This document shows positions 16,048 to 23,658 of a stretch of 32,966 nt of DNA, piece after piece; the stretch's first letter is position 1; each line of letters starts with the position of its first letter. Where the stretch lies: the NCBI GenBank assembly GCA_934631005.1, contig CAKTXA010000029.1, forward strand, positions 1 to 32,966, read 5' to 3'. The notes beneath the pieces were generated by a model. The model saw only the letters and a program-made list of their open reading frames with translations. It was not told the origin of the DNA and did no database searches. Both the position numbers and the translations under genes were made by a program. The stretch comes from an uncultured Oscillospiraceae bacterium. Lineage in GTDB: Bacteria; Bacillota; Clostridia; Oscillospirales; Oscillospiraceae.

Positions 16048-17142
16048 ATGGCGCATTGGACCGTATACACCGGCGGCTACACAGAACCGATCCAAATGGC
16101 CTCCGGTGAGGTCGTGCCCGGCAGAGGCAAGGGCATCGGCGTGTGCGCCGTAGATGCGGTGTCCGGGCGGATAACGTGCAGTGCGATGCTGCCGTCCACG
16201 CCGAACCCGTCGCATCTGACGACCACATCGGACGGTCGGTTTCTCTACTGCGTGAGCGAATTGAAGGAAGTCTGCGGCATCTGCGGCTCGACGGTCTCCG
16301 CCTACGCGGTGGAGGAGGGCGGCACACGGCTGCGTCTGCTCAGCCGTCAGGCCACCTGCGGCGCGGACGCCTGCTTTGTGCGCCTGTGGCACGATGAAAA
16401 ATGGCTGCTGGCCGCCAACTACTCCGGCGGCAGCGTGGCGGTCTTCCCGGTCGGGGACGATCACGCGCTTGGCCCCGCGGCCTGCGTCCTGCGGCACACC
16501 GGCCGCGGCACGGACCCGCAGCGGCAGCTGAGTCCGCACCCGCACCAGATCCTCCCCGCGCCCGACGGCGTGCATGTCTATGTGCCGGATCTGGGGCTGG
16601 ACAGGCTGGTCTGCTACCGCTTTGACAGCCAAACGGGCTGGCTGACGAAGGACGGCTGGCCGGACATCCCGGGCCTGCCCGGGCAGGGCGTCCGGCACGG
16701 CGTGTTCAGCGCCGACGGCACGCGGCTGTATGTGATGACGGAGATGACCGCGCAGGTGAACGTGTACCGCTATGACCCTGCCTCCGGCGCGGCGGAGCTG
16801 GTGCAGACCTGCGGCGCCGCGGCGCGCGGCGCGGGCGTGCTGGGCGCGGCGATCCGCCTGCATCCCAGTGGGAACCGGCTCTATGTGTCCGTGCGCGGCA
16901 CGGATGTGCTGGTGACGTTCCGCATCGGCGCGGACGGTTGCCTGACCGAGCAGAGCCGCATCGGCAGCGGCGGAAAAATTCCGCGTGATTTTGAGCTGAC
17001 GCCGGACGGGCGCTTCCTGCTGGCGGCCGATCAGGACAGCGACAGCCTGTGTGTCTTTGCAATCGACGCCGCGGGCGACCCGCACCCCCACACCGCCTGC
17101 AAAACCCCCATCGGCGCCTGCACGGTGGTACATATCGTATAA
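16048..17142 (+). CDS. pgl: Lactonase, 7-bladed beta-propeller (6-phosphogluconolactonase type)
   Basis: A 364-residue protein of the YbhE/Pgl beta-propeller family, started at the ATG two bases after the DeoR stop. Repeated blade signatures are visible: YTGGYT at the N-terminus, NPSHLTTTSDGRFLY, WLLAANYSGGSVAVF, PHPHQILPAPDGVHVYVPDLGLD, and IPRDFELTPDGRFLLAADQDSDSL near the end. The family hydrolyses 6-phosphoglucono-lactone; relatives act on other sugar lactones. In this cluster it could open a lactone made by the Gfo/Idh/MocA oxidoreductase and feed the gnd enzyme, since no glucose-6-phosphate dehydrogenase is present. It forms a two-gene operon with the DeoR regulator and ends before two strong hairpins. 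Confidence 0.9.
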   Translation: MAHWTVYTGGYTEPIQMASGEVVPGRGKGIGVCAVDAVSGRITCSAMLPSTPNPSHLTTTSDGRFLYCVSELKEVCGICGSTVSAYAVEEGGTRLRLLSRQATCGADACFVRLWHDEKWLLAANYSGGSVAVFPVGDDHALGPAACVLRHTGRGTDPQRQLSPHPHQILPAPDGVHVYVPDLGLDRLVCYRFDSQTGWLTKDGWPDIPGLPGQGVRHGVFSADGTRLYVMTEMTAQVNVYRYDPASGAAELVQTCGAAARGAGVLGAAIRLHPSGNRLYVSVRGTDVLVTFRIGADGCLTEQSRIGSGGKIPRDFELTPDGRFLLAADQDSDSLCVFAIDAAGDPHPHTACKTPIGACTVVHIV

Positions 17143-17155
17143 ACGCAAGATGAAC

Positions 17156-17192
17156 GCCCCCAAGCCTTCCCCACATGGGGAAGGCTTGGGGC
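17156..17192. terminator. Long GC-rich hairpin after the lactonase gene
   Basis: A stem of 16 pairs (17156-17172 with 17177-17192, one bulged C) around loop ACAT. It contains AAGCCTTCCCC and its complement, a core seen in dispersed hairpin repeats of related clostridia. It has no good T-run, so it may be a repeat unit more than a terminator. Confidence 0.6.
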
Positions 17193-17235
17193 GCTTACTT
17201 CTTCACTGTTCACTATTACTTATTACCGAAACAAC

Positions 17236-17269
17236 CCCCCGCTCATCCGGTTGGATGGGCGGGGGTTTT
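17236..17269 (+). terminator. Rho-independent terminator of the DeoR-lactonase operon
   Basis: CCCCCGC and CATCC (17236-17248), loop GGTT, then GGATG and GCGGGGG (17253-17265), followed by TTTT. It lies between the convergent lactonase and GRE2 genes. Confidence 0.85.
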
Positions 17270-17271
17270 GC

Positions 17272-19686
17272 TTACAGTGTCTGTTCGGTGCGGGCGATGA
17301 TGTCGTCCTGGGTCTGCTTGGACAGGACGTTGAAGAACGCACTGTAGCCGGCCACGCGGACGATGAGGTCCTTGTGATCCTCGGGATGCAGCTGCGCGTC
17401 GATCAGCGTCTCGCGGGAGACGATGTTGTACTGCACATGGTAGCCGTGGAGCGTATTGAAGAACGTGCGGATCAGCGCCTCCAGCTTCTTCCGGTTCTCC
17501 GCGGAGGCCAGCATCTGCGGCGTCATCTTCTGGTTCAGCAGCACGCCGCCGGTGATCTTGTCGGTGGGGAGCTTGGCAACGGATTTGAACACCGCCGTGG
17601 GGCCGTGCCGGTCGGCGTTGTGCGCCGGGCTGCACCCCTCGGCCAGCGGCTCAAAGGCGTGCCGTCCGTCCGGCGTGGCCGCGGTGCCCATGCCCTGGCC
17701 CACGTTCGCGCTGATGGAGGACGTGCCCGCGTAGCGGATGCCGCCGATGGGCCCGCGCAGGTGGCGGGTGTTCGGATACTTTTTGATCTCGTCGATATAC
17801 GGCGCGTAGGCGTCCACGCCCAGCTGATCCACGCGGTCGTCATCGTTGCCGTATTTCGGCGCGTCCTCGATCAGCATTTTCTGGATCTTTTGGTTCTCCG
17901 GCGACCGGAAATCGTCCAGAATGGCGTTCCAGAGCTGCTCGCGGGTGATCTTTTTCTCGTCGTACACCAGCTTTTTGATGGCGGACAGACTGTCGGCCAT
18001 GTTGGCGATGCCGACCTGCAGGCCGGAGATGAAGTCATACACCGCGCCGCCCTCCTTGATGGTGCGGCCGCGGGCGATGCAGTCGTCGGTCAGCGCGGAG
18101 CAGAGAATATCCGGCACATCCCGCTCGGAGGCCTTGTCGATGAAATTCTCCACGATCACGCTGTAGCGCGTCATCTCGCGCAGGGCCTTATCCCACGCGG
18201 CCATCAGCTCGTCAAAGCTCTCCATCTCCGCAAACGTGCCGCAGCCCTTGACGAACCGCTTGCCGGAGGTCAGATCGACGCCGTCATTCATCACGCACAG
18301 CAGCAGCCGCGGGAAGTTGATATACGACATGCCGGTGCAGCGGTAGCCCCACTTGCCGGGCACGGCCGTTTCCACGCAGCCGATGGCGCTGTAGTTATAG
18401 GCGTCCTCCTCGCTGACGCCCCAGTTTATGAACGAGGGGATGATGATCTCGTCGTTATTGAGCGCCGGCATTCCGAAGCCGAGCCGCATGACCTCGATGC
18501 ACTCGTCAAAGAATTTTGGGTCGAGGTTTTTGTGATAGCGCACCGTCAGATTGGGCTGCGTCAGGCGCGTCTGCGCCACGGATTGCAGCACCACAAAGCT
18601 CAATTCGTTGACGGCATCCTTCTTATCGGTGGTCTGACCGCCGATGGTCACGTTCTGATACATCGGCGAACCGGCGGAGCTGAGCGTATGCGCCTGCGAG
18701 CGGAGCTTGTTGATGGTCAGCGTTTTGATCCACAGGCAGGTCAGCAGCTCCAGCGCCTCGTCCCGTGTGACGCGCCCCGCCTGAATGTCCTGCTGATAAT
18801 AGGGATCCATGTACTGATCGAACCGGCCGTAGCTCAGCGAGTGGCCGTTGGACTCGATCTGCAAAATGAGCTGGATGAACCAGACGGACTGCACCGCCTC
18901 ACGGAAGGACCCGGCGGGCTCGTAGGGCACCGCGGCGCAGATGCGGCTCAGCTCCAGCAGCTCCGCGCGCCGGGCGGCGTCCTGCTCCTGTTCCGCCAGC
19001 TCCCGCGCCAGTGCGCTGTAGCGCAGGGCAAAGGCGCGCACCGCGTCGATCACGACCAGCACGGCCCGATAGAATACGGTCTTGTCGATGCTGTCCGGGT
19101 CGGTCAGATCCAGCGCCGCCAGACACGCCCGCGTGCGCTGCTCATAGCCGCGCAGGCCCTCCCGCAGGATGCGCGGATAGTTGACTGCCAGATGCGCGTC
19201 ACCGGCGTTGAGCTTGCCCTCCATGCCGAACACGCCGGTCTCCATAAAGACGCCGACTTCGTCGGGCAGCAGCGCCTCGCCGCGGGCGCGCAGGTTGTTG
19301 TTCTCCCAGAACGGCGCGATGTCACGCAGCTGCTGCTTCGTCTGCTCCGTGATGTAGAACACGTCGCCGTCTCTTTTTTCGAACAGATCCAGCTCTTTCA
19401 GGACGAAGTCCATCGTATACTCCGGGAAAATGGGCGCGTTGCGGTTTTTGGTGGCCTGATTGCCGGCCAGCAGCGTCTTATCCTCGATATAGATGCTCAT
19501 ATGCTCCAGAATTTTTTTGAGCATCAGCGCCCGCGCCATCACGCGCGGCTGATTCTGATTTTCCTGATAGGCCTGTGTGGCCAGAATGGCGCGCTCGGCG
19601 TCCACATACGGCTTTTCGTCCAGCACCTCCTCGCGGAAGGCTTTCATCCGGGGCGTCAGGGCTCCAAAGTGTTCCGTGTTTTCCAT
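17272..19686 (-). CDS. Glycyl radical enzyme, YbiW/PflD-like 1,5-anhydrohexitol-6-phosphate lyase candidate (GRE2)
   Basis: An 804-residue glycyl radical enzyme. The radical site is RVAGYSAFF (Gly780); the active site is AIGCVETAVPGKWGYRC with Cys437 and Glu439, followed by TGMSYINFPR. Many stretches match what I recall of E. coli YbiW and PflD: GNQATKNRNAPIFPEYT, GDAHLAVNYP, QLILQIESNGHS, YGRFDQYMDPYY, SAGSPMYQNVTIGGQ, PKYGNDDDRVD and IVSRETLIDAQLHP. YbiW and PflD are reported to open the ring of 1,5-anhydroglucitol- and 1,5-anhydromannitol-6-phosphate to 1-deoxyfructose 6-phosphate. I therefore infer a lyase on such a phosphorylated anhydro-sugar; which epimer cannot be told by eye. It has a consensus promoter with a repeated operator motif after it, is divergent from a ROK kinase/ABC operon, and lacks an adjacent activase. 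GGAGAG precedes the ATG. Confidence 0.88.
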   Translation of the reverse strand: MENTEHFGALTPRMKAFREEVLDEKPYVDAERAILATQAYQENQNQPRVMARALMLKKILEHMSIYIEDKTLLAGNQATKNRNAPIFPEYTMDFVLKELDLFEKRDGDVFYITEQTKQQLRDIAPFWENNNLRARGEALLPDEVGVFMETGVFGMEGKLNAGDAHLAVNYPRILREGLRGYEQRTRACLAALDLTDPDSIDKTVFYRAVLVVIDAVRAFALRYSALARELAEQEQDAARRAELLELSRICAAVPYEPAGSFREAVQSVWFIQLILQIESNGHSLSYGRFDQYMDPYYQQDIQAGRVTRDEALELLTCLWIKTLTINKLRSQAHTLSSAGSPMYQNVTIGGQTTDKKDAVNELSFVVLQSVAQTRLTQPNLTVRYHKNLDPKFFDECIEVMRLGFGMPALNNDEIIIPSFINWGVSEEDAYNYSAIGCVETAVPGKWGYRCTGMSYINFPRLLLCVMNDGVDLTSGKRFVKGCGTFAEMESFDELMAAWDKALREMTRYSVIVENFIDKASERDVPDILCSALTDDCIARGRTIKEGGAVYDFISGLQVGIANMADSLSAIKKLVYDEKKITREQLWNAILDDFRSPENQKIQKMLIEDAPKYGNDDDRVDQLGVDAYAPYIDEIKKYPNTRHLRGPIGGIRYAGTSSISANVGQGMGTAATPDGRHAFEPLAEGCSPAHNADRHGPTAVFKSVAKLPTDKITGGVLLNQKMTPQMLASAENRKKLEALIRTFFNTLHGYHVQYNIVSRETLIDAQLHPEDHKDLIVRVAGYSAFFNVLSKQTQDDIIARTEQTL

Positions 19687-19712
19687 AAGGCACTCTCCTA
19701 TACAGCGTGATA

Positions 19713-19744
19713 TTCATTCGCAACGTTATTGCTTTCGTTCGTAA
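19713..19744. promoter_or_regulatory. Tandem operator downstream of the GRE2 promoter
   Basis: TTCATTCGCAA (19713-19723) and TTCGTTCGTAA (19734-19744) are 21 bases apart. They lie just downstream of the GRE2 -10, in the expected 5' untranslated region, a position suited to repression. Confidence 0.6.
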
Positions 19745-19748
19745 ACCT

Positions 19749-19777
19749 ATGATACTATTCTTTTCCCCACCTGTCAA
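19749..19777 (-). promoter_or_regulatory. GRE2 promoter
   Basis: On the minus strand TTGACA (19772-19777), a 17-base spacer and TATCAT (19749-19754), about 63 bases upstream of the start codon. Confidence 0.78.
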
Positions 19778-19965
19778 CAGGAAATATGGCAAAACCGAAC
19801 CGTTTTTCCGTACCTTCTTACCTTATCCTATGGGATACCGTTTTGCAGCGGTTTTTGCGGCGTTTTTGGAGGTATCCGTAACATACGGGCAAGGTATCCG
19901 AAAGAAGACATTTCGTGAAAGCGCACAAAAACGACACTAAAATTTTGTTCATAGCATCATATGCT
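19778..19965. other. Non-coding spacer between divergent GRE2 and ROK promoters
   Basis: No gene is seen. It is AT-richer than its surroundings. GGATACC (19833-19839) and two copies of AGGTATCCG (starting 19870 and 19892, 22 bases apart) form inverted and direct repeats, and CCGTA-ACA-TACGG is a small hairpin. These may be further regulator sites. Confidence 0.4.
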
Positions 19966-20011
19966 TTCATTCGTAAATATTGTTGACACGAAAATAAGCG
20001 TTTGATAGAAT
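19966..20011 (+). promoter_or_regulatory. Promoter and operator of the ROK-ABC operon
   Basis: TTGACA (19983-19988), a 17-base spacer and TAGAAT (20006-20011). Directly upstream, TTCATTCGTAA (19966-19976) repeats the motif seen in the GRE2 leader; the wider match GCTTTC(A/G)TTCGTAAA is 14 of 15 with 19731-19745. Confidence 0.75.
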
Positions 20012-20050
20012 AGACACACACCAAACGCCGGAACAACGGAGGATAGCCGC

Positions 20051-20995
20051 GTGCAGTATCGTATCGGAATTGACGCCGGAGGCACCAAGGTCGCCTACGG
20101 CCTGTTTGATGAGCACAACACGCTCCTCGCCCGCTTTCAGCATCCAACGCCCATCGAGGCCGACGGCCCCGCCTTCTGTGATCTGGTGATCCGGAGCCTG
20201 CGGCAGCTGCTGCAGGAAAGCGGCGTTCGCATGGACGAATTGCAGGGCATCGGCGTGTGTATGCCGTCGTTCATCCTGTTTGATCAGGGCTATGTGTGCA
20301 TGACCTCCGCCATGGTCAACATCCGGGATTTCGCCATGCGCGACTATCTCACCGAGCGGCTGGGCGTGCCGGTCGTGCTGGATAATGACAGCAACGTCGC
20401 CGCGCTGGCCGAGCACCGCTACGGCGCGGGCCGCGGCAGAAGGCACATGGTCTACGTCGCCACCAGCACCGGCATCGGCAGCGGCCTGATCCTGAACGGT
20501 GAGCTCTTCCGCGGCAGCTACGGCTGGGCGGGCGAGTGCGGCCACATGCTCATCACCCCCGACGAGGGCGTGGCCTGCGGCTGCCGCAACTCCGGCTGCT
20601 TCATGTCCTGGGCCTCCGGGCGCTACATCCCGCAGCACATCCGCCGCATGGCGAAAAACCGGCAGACCAGCATGGATCTCGGCCCGGAGCTTGACTGCGT
20701 GGAGCTGTATCGCGCCTGCCGCGAGGGCGACCCGCTCGCGCTGGAGGTGCTGGAGCAGACGGCGCACTACATCGCCGTGTGCGTATTCAATATCTATCAG
20801 CTGCTCAACGTCGACCTGTTCGTGTTCGGCGGCGGCCTTGTAAATTTCGGCCCCATGCTGTATGACCGCGTCCGCGCCGAATTTGACCGCTACAACCACA
20901 TCCCGCAGCCCGTGGAATTCCGCTTTGCCGAGCTGAAGCAGGATTTCGGCATCATCGGCGCCGCCGAGCTGGTGCGCGGACTGCCGCAGACGTAA
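20051..20995 (+). CDS. ROK-family sugar kinase
   Basis: A 314-residue kinase beginning at GTG with CGGAGGA about 8 bases upstream. DAGGTK at residues 8-13 is the ATP phosphate loop. LDNDSNVAALAEHRYG contains the catalytic Asp, TSTGIGSGLILNGELFRG is the second phosphate loop, GWAGECGHM is the ROK sugar-binding Glu-x-x-His region, and CGCRNSGC is the zinc site. There is no N-terminal helix-turn-helix, so it is a kinase and not a repressor. It likely phosphorylates the sugar delivered by the following ABC importer at the 6-position, making the substrate for GRE2, whose gene is divergent. The true substrate is unproven; glucose or N-acyl sugars are the family norm. Confidence 0.93.
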   Translation: MQYRIGIDAGGTKVAYGLFDEHNTLLARFQHPTPIEADGPAFCDLVIRSLRQLLQESGVRMDELQGIGVCMPSFILFDQGYVCMTSAMVNIRDFAMRDYLTERLGVPVVLDNDSNVAALAEHRYGAGRGRRHMVYVATSTGIGSGLILNGELFRGSYGWAGECGHMLITPDEGVACGCRNSGCFMSWASGRYIPQHIRRMAKNRQTSMDLGPELDCVELYRACREGDPLALEVLEQTAHYIAVCVFNIYQLLNVDLFVFGGGLVNFGPMLYDRVRAEFDRYNHIPQPVEFRFAELKQDFGIIGAAELVRGLPQT

Positions 20996-21041
20996 TTAAC
21001 AGCGTCCGCTGTTGATAAAAACGATTTTGGAGGAAAACGAA

Positions 21042-22061
21042 ATGAAGAAACTCATCGCTCTGCTGCTGGTCTTCGTCATGGTGTTGACGATGGTCGCCTG
21101 TGCCGCAAAGACCAACGCGCCCAAGGCTGACACGCCCGCAAACGACACCAAGGCTGACGCGCCCGCCGCCGACGAGAGCAAGACCGAAGCACCCGCCGGC
21201 AAGATCAAGGTCGGCTTCGTTACCCAGTCCCTGACCAACGCCTCTCAGGCGTATGCGTGGACGCAGTTCCAGAAGTACGCCCCCGAGTACGGCTTTGAGG
21301 TCACTCTGTTCGACGAGGATTATGACTCTCAGAATGGCGTTGCCGCCATCTCCACCTGCATTGCCGAGGGCTACACCGCCATCTGCCTGAACCCGACCGA
21401 CCCCGCCGCGCTGGTCCCCGCGCTGAAGGAAGCCAAGGAAGCCGGCATTATCATTGGTCTGTATTCCTCCGATCTGCCTGATGAGTCCAAGCAGTACCGC
21501 AATTTCATGTGCGGCACCAACGACTTCCTCTTTGGCGAGATCGCCGCGCAGACCATGATGGCGGCCTTCCCCAACGGCGTCAAGATGGTCGAGGTCGGCG
21601 GCCAGTCCGGCCACGACGCGCAGATCAAGCGCCACGACGGCTTTATGTCCGCCATCGACGACAGCGTCACGGTCCTCGACTCCAAGGACGTTGCACAGTG
21701 GGCGACCGAGGACGCCATGGCGATCATGGAGGACTTCATCTCCCTGTACGGCGATGAGATCCAGGCTGTGTTCTGCCACTGGGATACCGGCGCCACCGGC
21801 GTCATCCAGGCGCTGAAGAACGCCGGCATGGAGGGCGTTTACGTCATCGGCATCGACGGCTGCTCCGTCGGCTACGATCAGGTCCGCGAGGGCACGCAGG
21901 CCCTGTGCATCGGCCAGTCCTTCTCCCAGATGACGCAGGACGCGTTCACCTGCATCACCAAGCTCATGAACGGTGAAACGCTGGACAGCGACGTTGTCTG
22001 GACCGAGCCCGACATCGTCAACGCCGAGACCATCGACAGCTTCCCGTACCCCGAATGGTAA
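21042..22061 (+). CDS. Ribose-type ABC transporter substrate-binding lipoprotein
   Basis: A 339-residue exported protein. I start it at MKKLIALLLVFVMV (21042), which has GGAGG 7 bases upstream, ten codons inside a longer frame. The signal peptide ends in the lipobox LTMVAC with Cys20, followed by a flexible linker rich in Ala, Pro, Lys and Asp (21-52). The mature part, from KIKVGFVTQSLTNAS, is a periplasmic-binding-protein-like (type I) sugar-binding fold; YTAICLNPTDPAAL and VYVIGIDGCSVGYDQVREG are typical of the RbsB group. It is anchored to the outer face of the membrane and delivers sugar to the two permeases encoded downstream. The ligand is not readable from sequence; RbsB-type proteins bind pentoses, hexoses, polyols or autoinducers. 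Confidence 0.93.
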   Translation: MKKLIALLLVFVMVLTMVACAAKTNAPKADTPANDTKADAPAADESKTEAPAGKIKVGFVTQSLTNASQAYAWTQFQKYAPEYGFEVTLFDEDYDSQNGVAAISTCIAEGYTAICLNPTDPAALVPALKEAKEAGIIIGLYSSDLPDESKQYRNFMCGTNDFLFGEIAAQTMMAAFPNGVKMVEVGGQSGHDAQIKRHDGFMSAIDDSVTVLDSKDVAQWATEDAMAIMEDFISLYGDEIQAVFCHWDTGATGVIQALKNAGMEGVYVIGIDGCSVGYDQVREGTQALCIGQSFSQMTQDAFTCITKLMNGETLDSDVVWTEPDIVNAETIDSFPYPEW

Positions 22062-22102
22062 ATCCTGCCGCCGTCACCCCAACGGCGTCATACCCAAGAT
22101 CG

Positions 22103-22130
22103 CTTTGCCCCGGCTTCGACCGGGGCAAAG
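22103..22130 (+). other. Intercistronic hairpin after the binding-protein gene
   Basis: CTTTGCCCCGG (22103-22113), loop CTTCGA, CCGGGGCAAAG (22120-22130), no T-run. Such stem-loops after the binding-protein gene commonly protect that part of the mRNA and raise its level relative to the transporter. Confidence 0.7.
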
Positions 22131-22165
22131 TCAGTTCTCAGTAATTCCAAGGAGGAGCCGCAGAA

Positions 22166-23641
22166 TTGGAAAAGTGTGATAACATTCTGGTCGTCAAGGA
22201 CGTCTGCAAATACTTCCCCGGCGTCGTCGCGCTCGACCACGTCTCCATGGAGATCCCACGGGGCGTGGTCTACGGCATCGTCGGCGAAAACGGCGCGGGC
22301 AAGTCGACGCTGATGAAGATCCTCTCCGGCGTGTACGAAAAGGACGAGGGCACCGTCATCTTTAACGGCGAGACCATTGAAAAAACAACGCCTATTCAGG
22401 CGCTGCGCCGGGGGCTCAGCATCATTTATCAGGAATTTAACCTCGTCAACAAGATGACCGTCGGCGAGAATATCTTTCTGGGCCGCTTCAGTGAAAACAA
22501 GGGCATGAAGGGCACGCACCGGAAGGCCCGTGAGCTGCTCGACTCCATCGGCAGCACCATCGACACCCACGCCATCGTGGGCGACCTGAGCGCATCGGAG
22601 ATGCAGATGGTCGAGATCACCAAGGCACTGTCCTTTGATTCCAAGTTGATCATTATGGACGAGCCCTCCAGCTCCCTGACCGCAGAGGAGCTGAAGAAGC
22701 TGGGCGGCATCATCAAGGATCTGCGCAGCCGCGGCATCGCCATTATTTATATCAGCCACAAGCTGGACGAGATCTTTGAGTACTGCGACATCGTGACCAT
22801 CATGCGTGACGGCCATGTCATCGACACCAAGCCCATCGGCGAGCTGACCCGCTCCGAGATGATCGCAAAAATGGTCGGCCGGACCATTGAAAACGAATAT
22901 CCGCTGCGGGCAAACTGCGTCGGCGCGCCGCTGCTGGAGGTCAAAAATCTCAACACCAACAAACTGCACGACATCAGCTTTACCCTGCACAAGGGCGAGA
23001 TTTTGGGTCTGGTGGGTCTGGTCGGCGCGGGCCGCACCGAGATCGTCCGCGCCATCTATGGCGCAGATAAGGTCCGCGGGCACGAGATGACGCTGGACGG
23101 CGAGCCGCTGCACATCCGCACGCCGCACGACGCCAAGCGTGCCGGCATGGCGCTGGTGCCGGAGGACCGCAAGCGCGAGGGATTGATCCTGCCGTTTTCC
23201 GTGCAGAGCAACATCGCCATGGCGTCCTACGAATACCTGACGTACCTCGGCTTTTTGAACGCATCGAAGGAGGCGGAGATCGCCGACCGGCAGATCCAGG
23301 CGCTGGCTGTCAAAACGCCCAGCGCGGCGACGAAGGTCGTGTCCCTGTCCGGCGGCAACCAGCAGAAGTGCATCGTTGGCCGCTGGCTTGAGCGCGATCC
23401 CAAGATCCTGATCCTCGATGAGCCCACGCGCGGCATCGACGTGGGCGCGAAGTACGAGATCTATGTTCTGATGAACAAGATCGTGGCCGAGGGCGGCGCG
23501 ATCATTATGATCTCCTCGGAGCTGCCCGAGGTCCTGAATATGAGCAACCGTGTCCTGACGATCTGCGACGGCCGCATCACCGGCGAATTTGACCCGGCAT
23601 CGGCCTCCGCAGCCCAGATCATGGACGCGGCCATCGGTTGA
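22166..23641 (+). CDS. RbsA-type sugar ABC transporter ATPase, two ABC domains
   Basis: A 491-residue double ATPase begun at TTG, with AGGAGG 10 bases upstream. Domain 1 has Walker A GENGAGKST (residues 40-48), the altered signature LSASEMQMV and Walker B LIIMDEPSSSLT. Domain 2 has the degenerate Walker A GLVGAGRTE, the signature LSGGNQQK and Walker B ILILDEPTRGIDVGAK. This arrangement, with one degenerate P-loop, is that of ribose/galactose/xylose importers. It energises uptake through the two permeases that follow; spacing to the next gene is 17 bases. Cytoplasmic face of the membrane. Confidence 0.96.
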   Translation: MEKCDNILVVKDVCKYFPGVVALDHVSMEIPRGVVYGIVGENGAGKSTLMKILSGVYEKDEGTVIFNGETIEKTTPIQALRRGLSIIYQEFNLVNKMTVGENIFLGRFSENKGMKGTHRKARELLDSIGSTIDTHAIVGDLSASEMQMVEITKALSFDSKLIIMDEPSSSLTAEELKKLGGIIKDLRSRGIAIIYISHKLDEIFEYCDIVTIMRDGHVIDTKPIGELTRSEMIAKMVGRTIENEYPLRANCVGAPLLEVKNLNTNKLHDISFTLHKGEILGLVGLVGAGRTEIVRAIYGADKVRGHEMTLDGEPLHIRTPHDAKRAGMALVPEDRKREGLILPFSVQSNIAMASYEYLTYLGFLNASKEAEIADRQIQALAVKTPSAATKVVSLSGGNQQKCIVGRWLERDPKILILDEPTRGIDVGAKYEIYVLMNKIVAEGGAIIMISSELPEVLNMSNRVLTICDGRITGEFDPASASAAQIMDAAIG

Positions 23642-23658
23642 GAACGGAGGGAAACGAT

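Noticed and set aside
17251..19710. An 819-residue frame on the plus strand opposite GRE2
   Set aside because: It is the antisense shadow of GRE2. GRE2 has the radical and active-site motifs, a promoter and a ribosome site; the shadow has none.
20051..20995. ROK protein as a transcriptional repressor
   Set aside because: There is no N-terminal helix-turn-helix. The kinase phosphate loop begins at residue 8 and the catalytic Asp is present.
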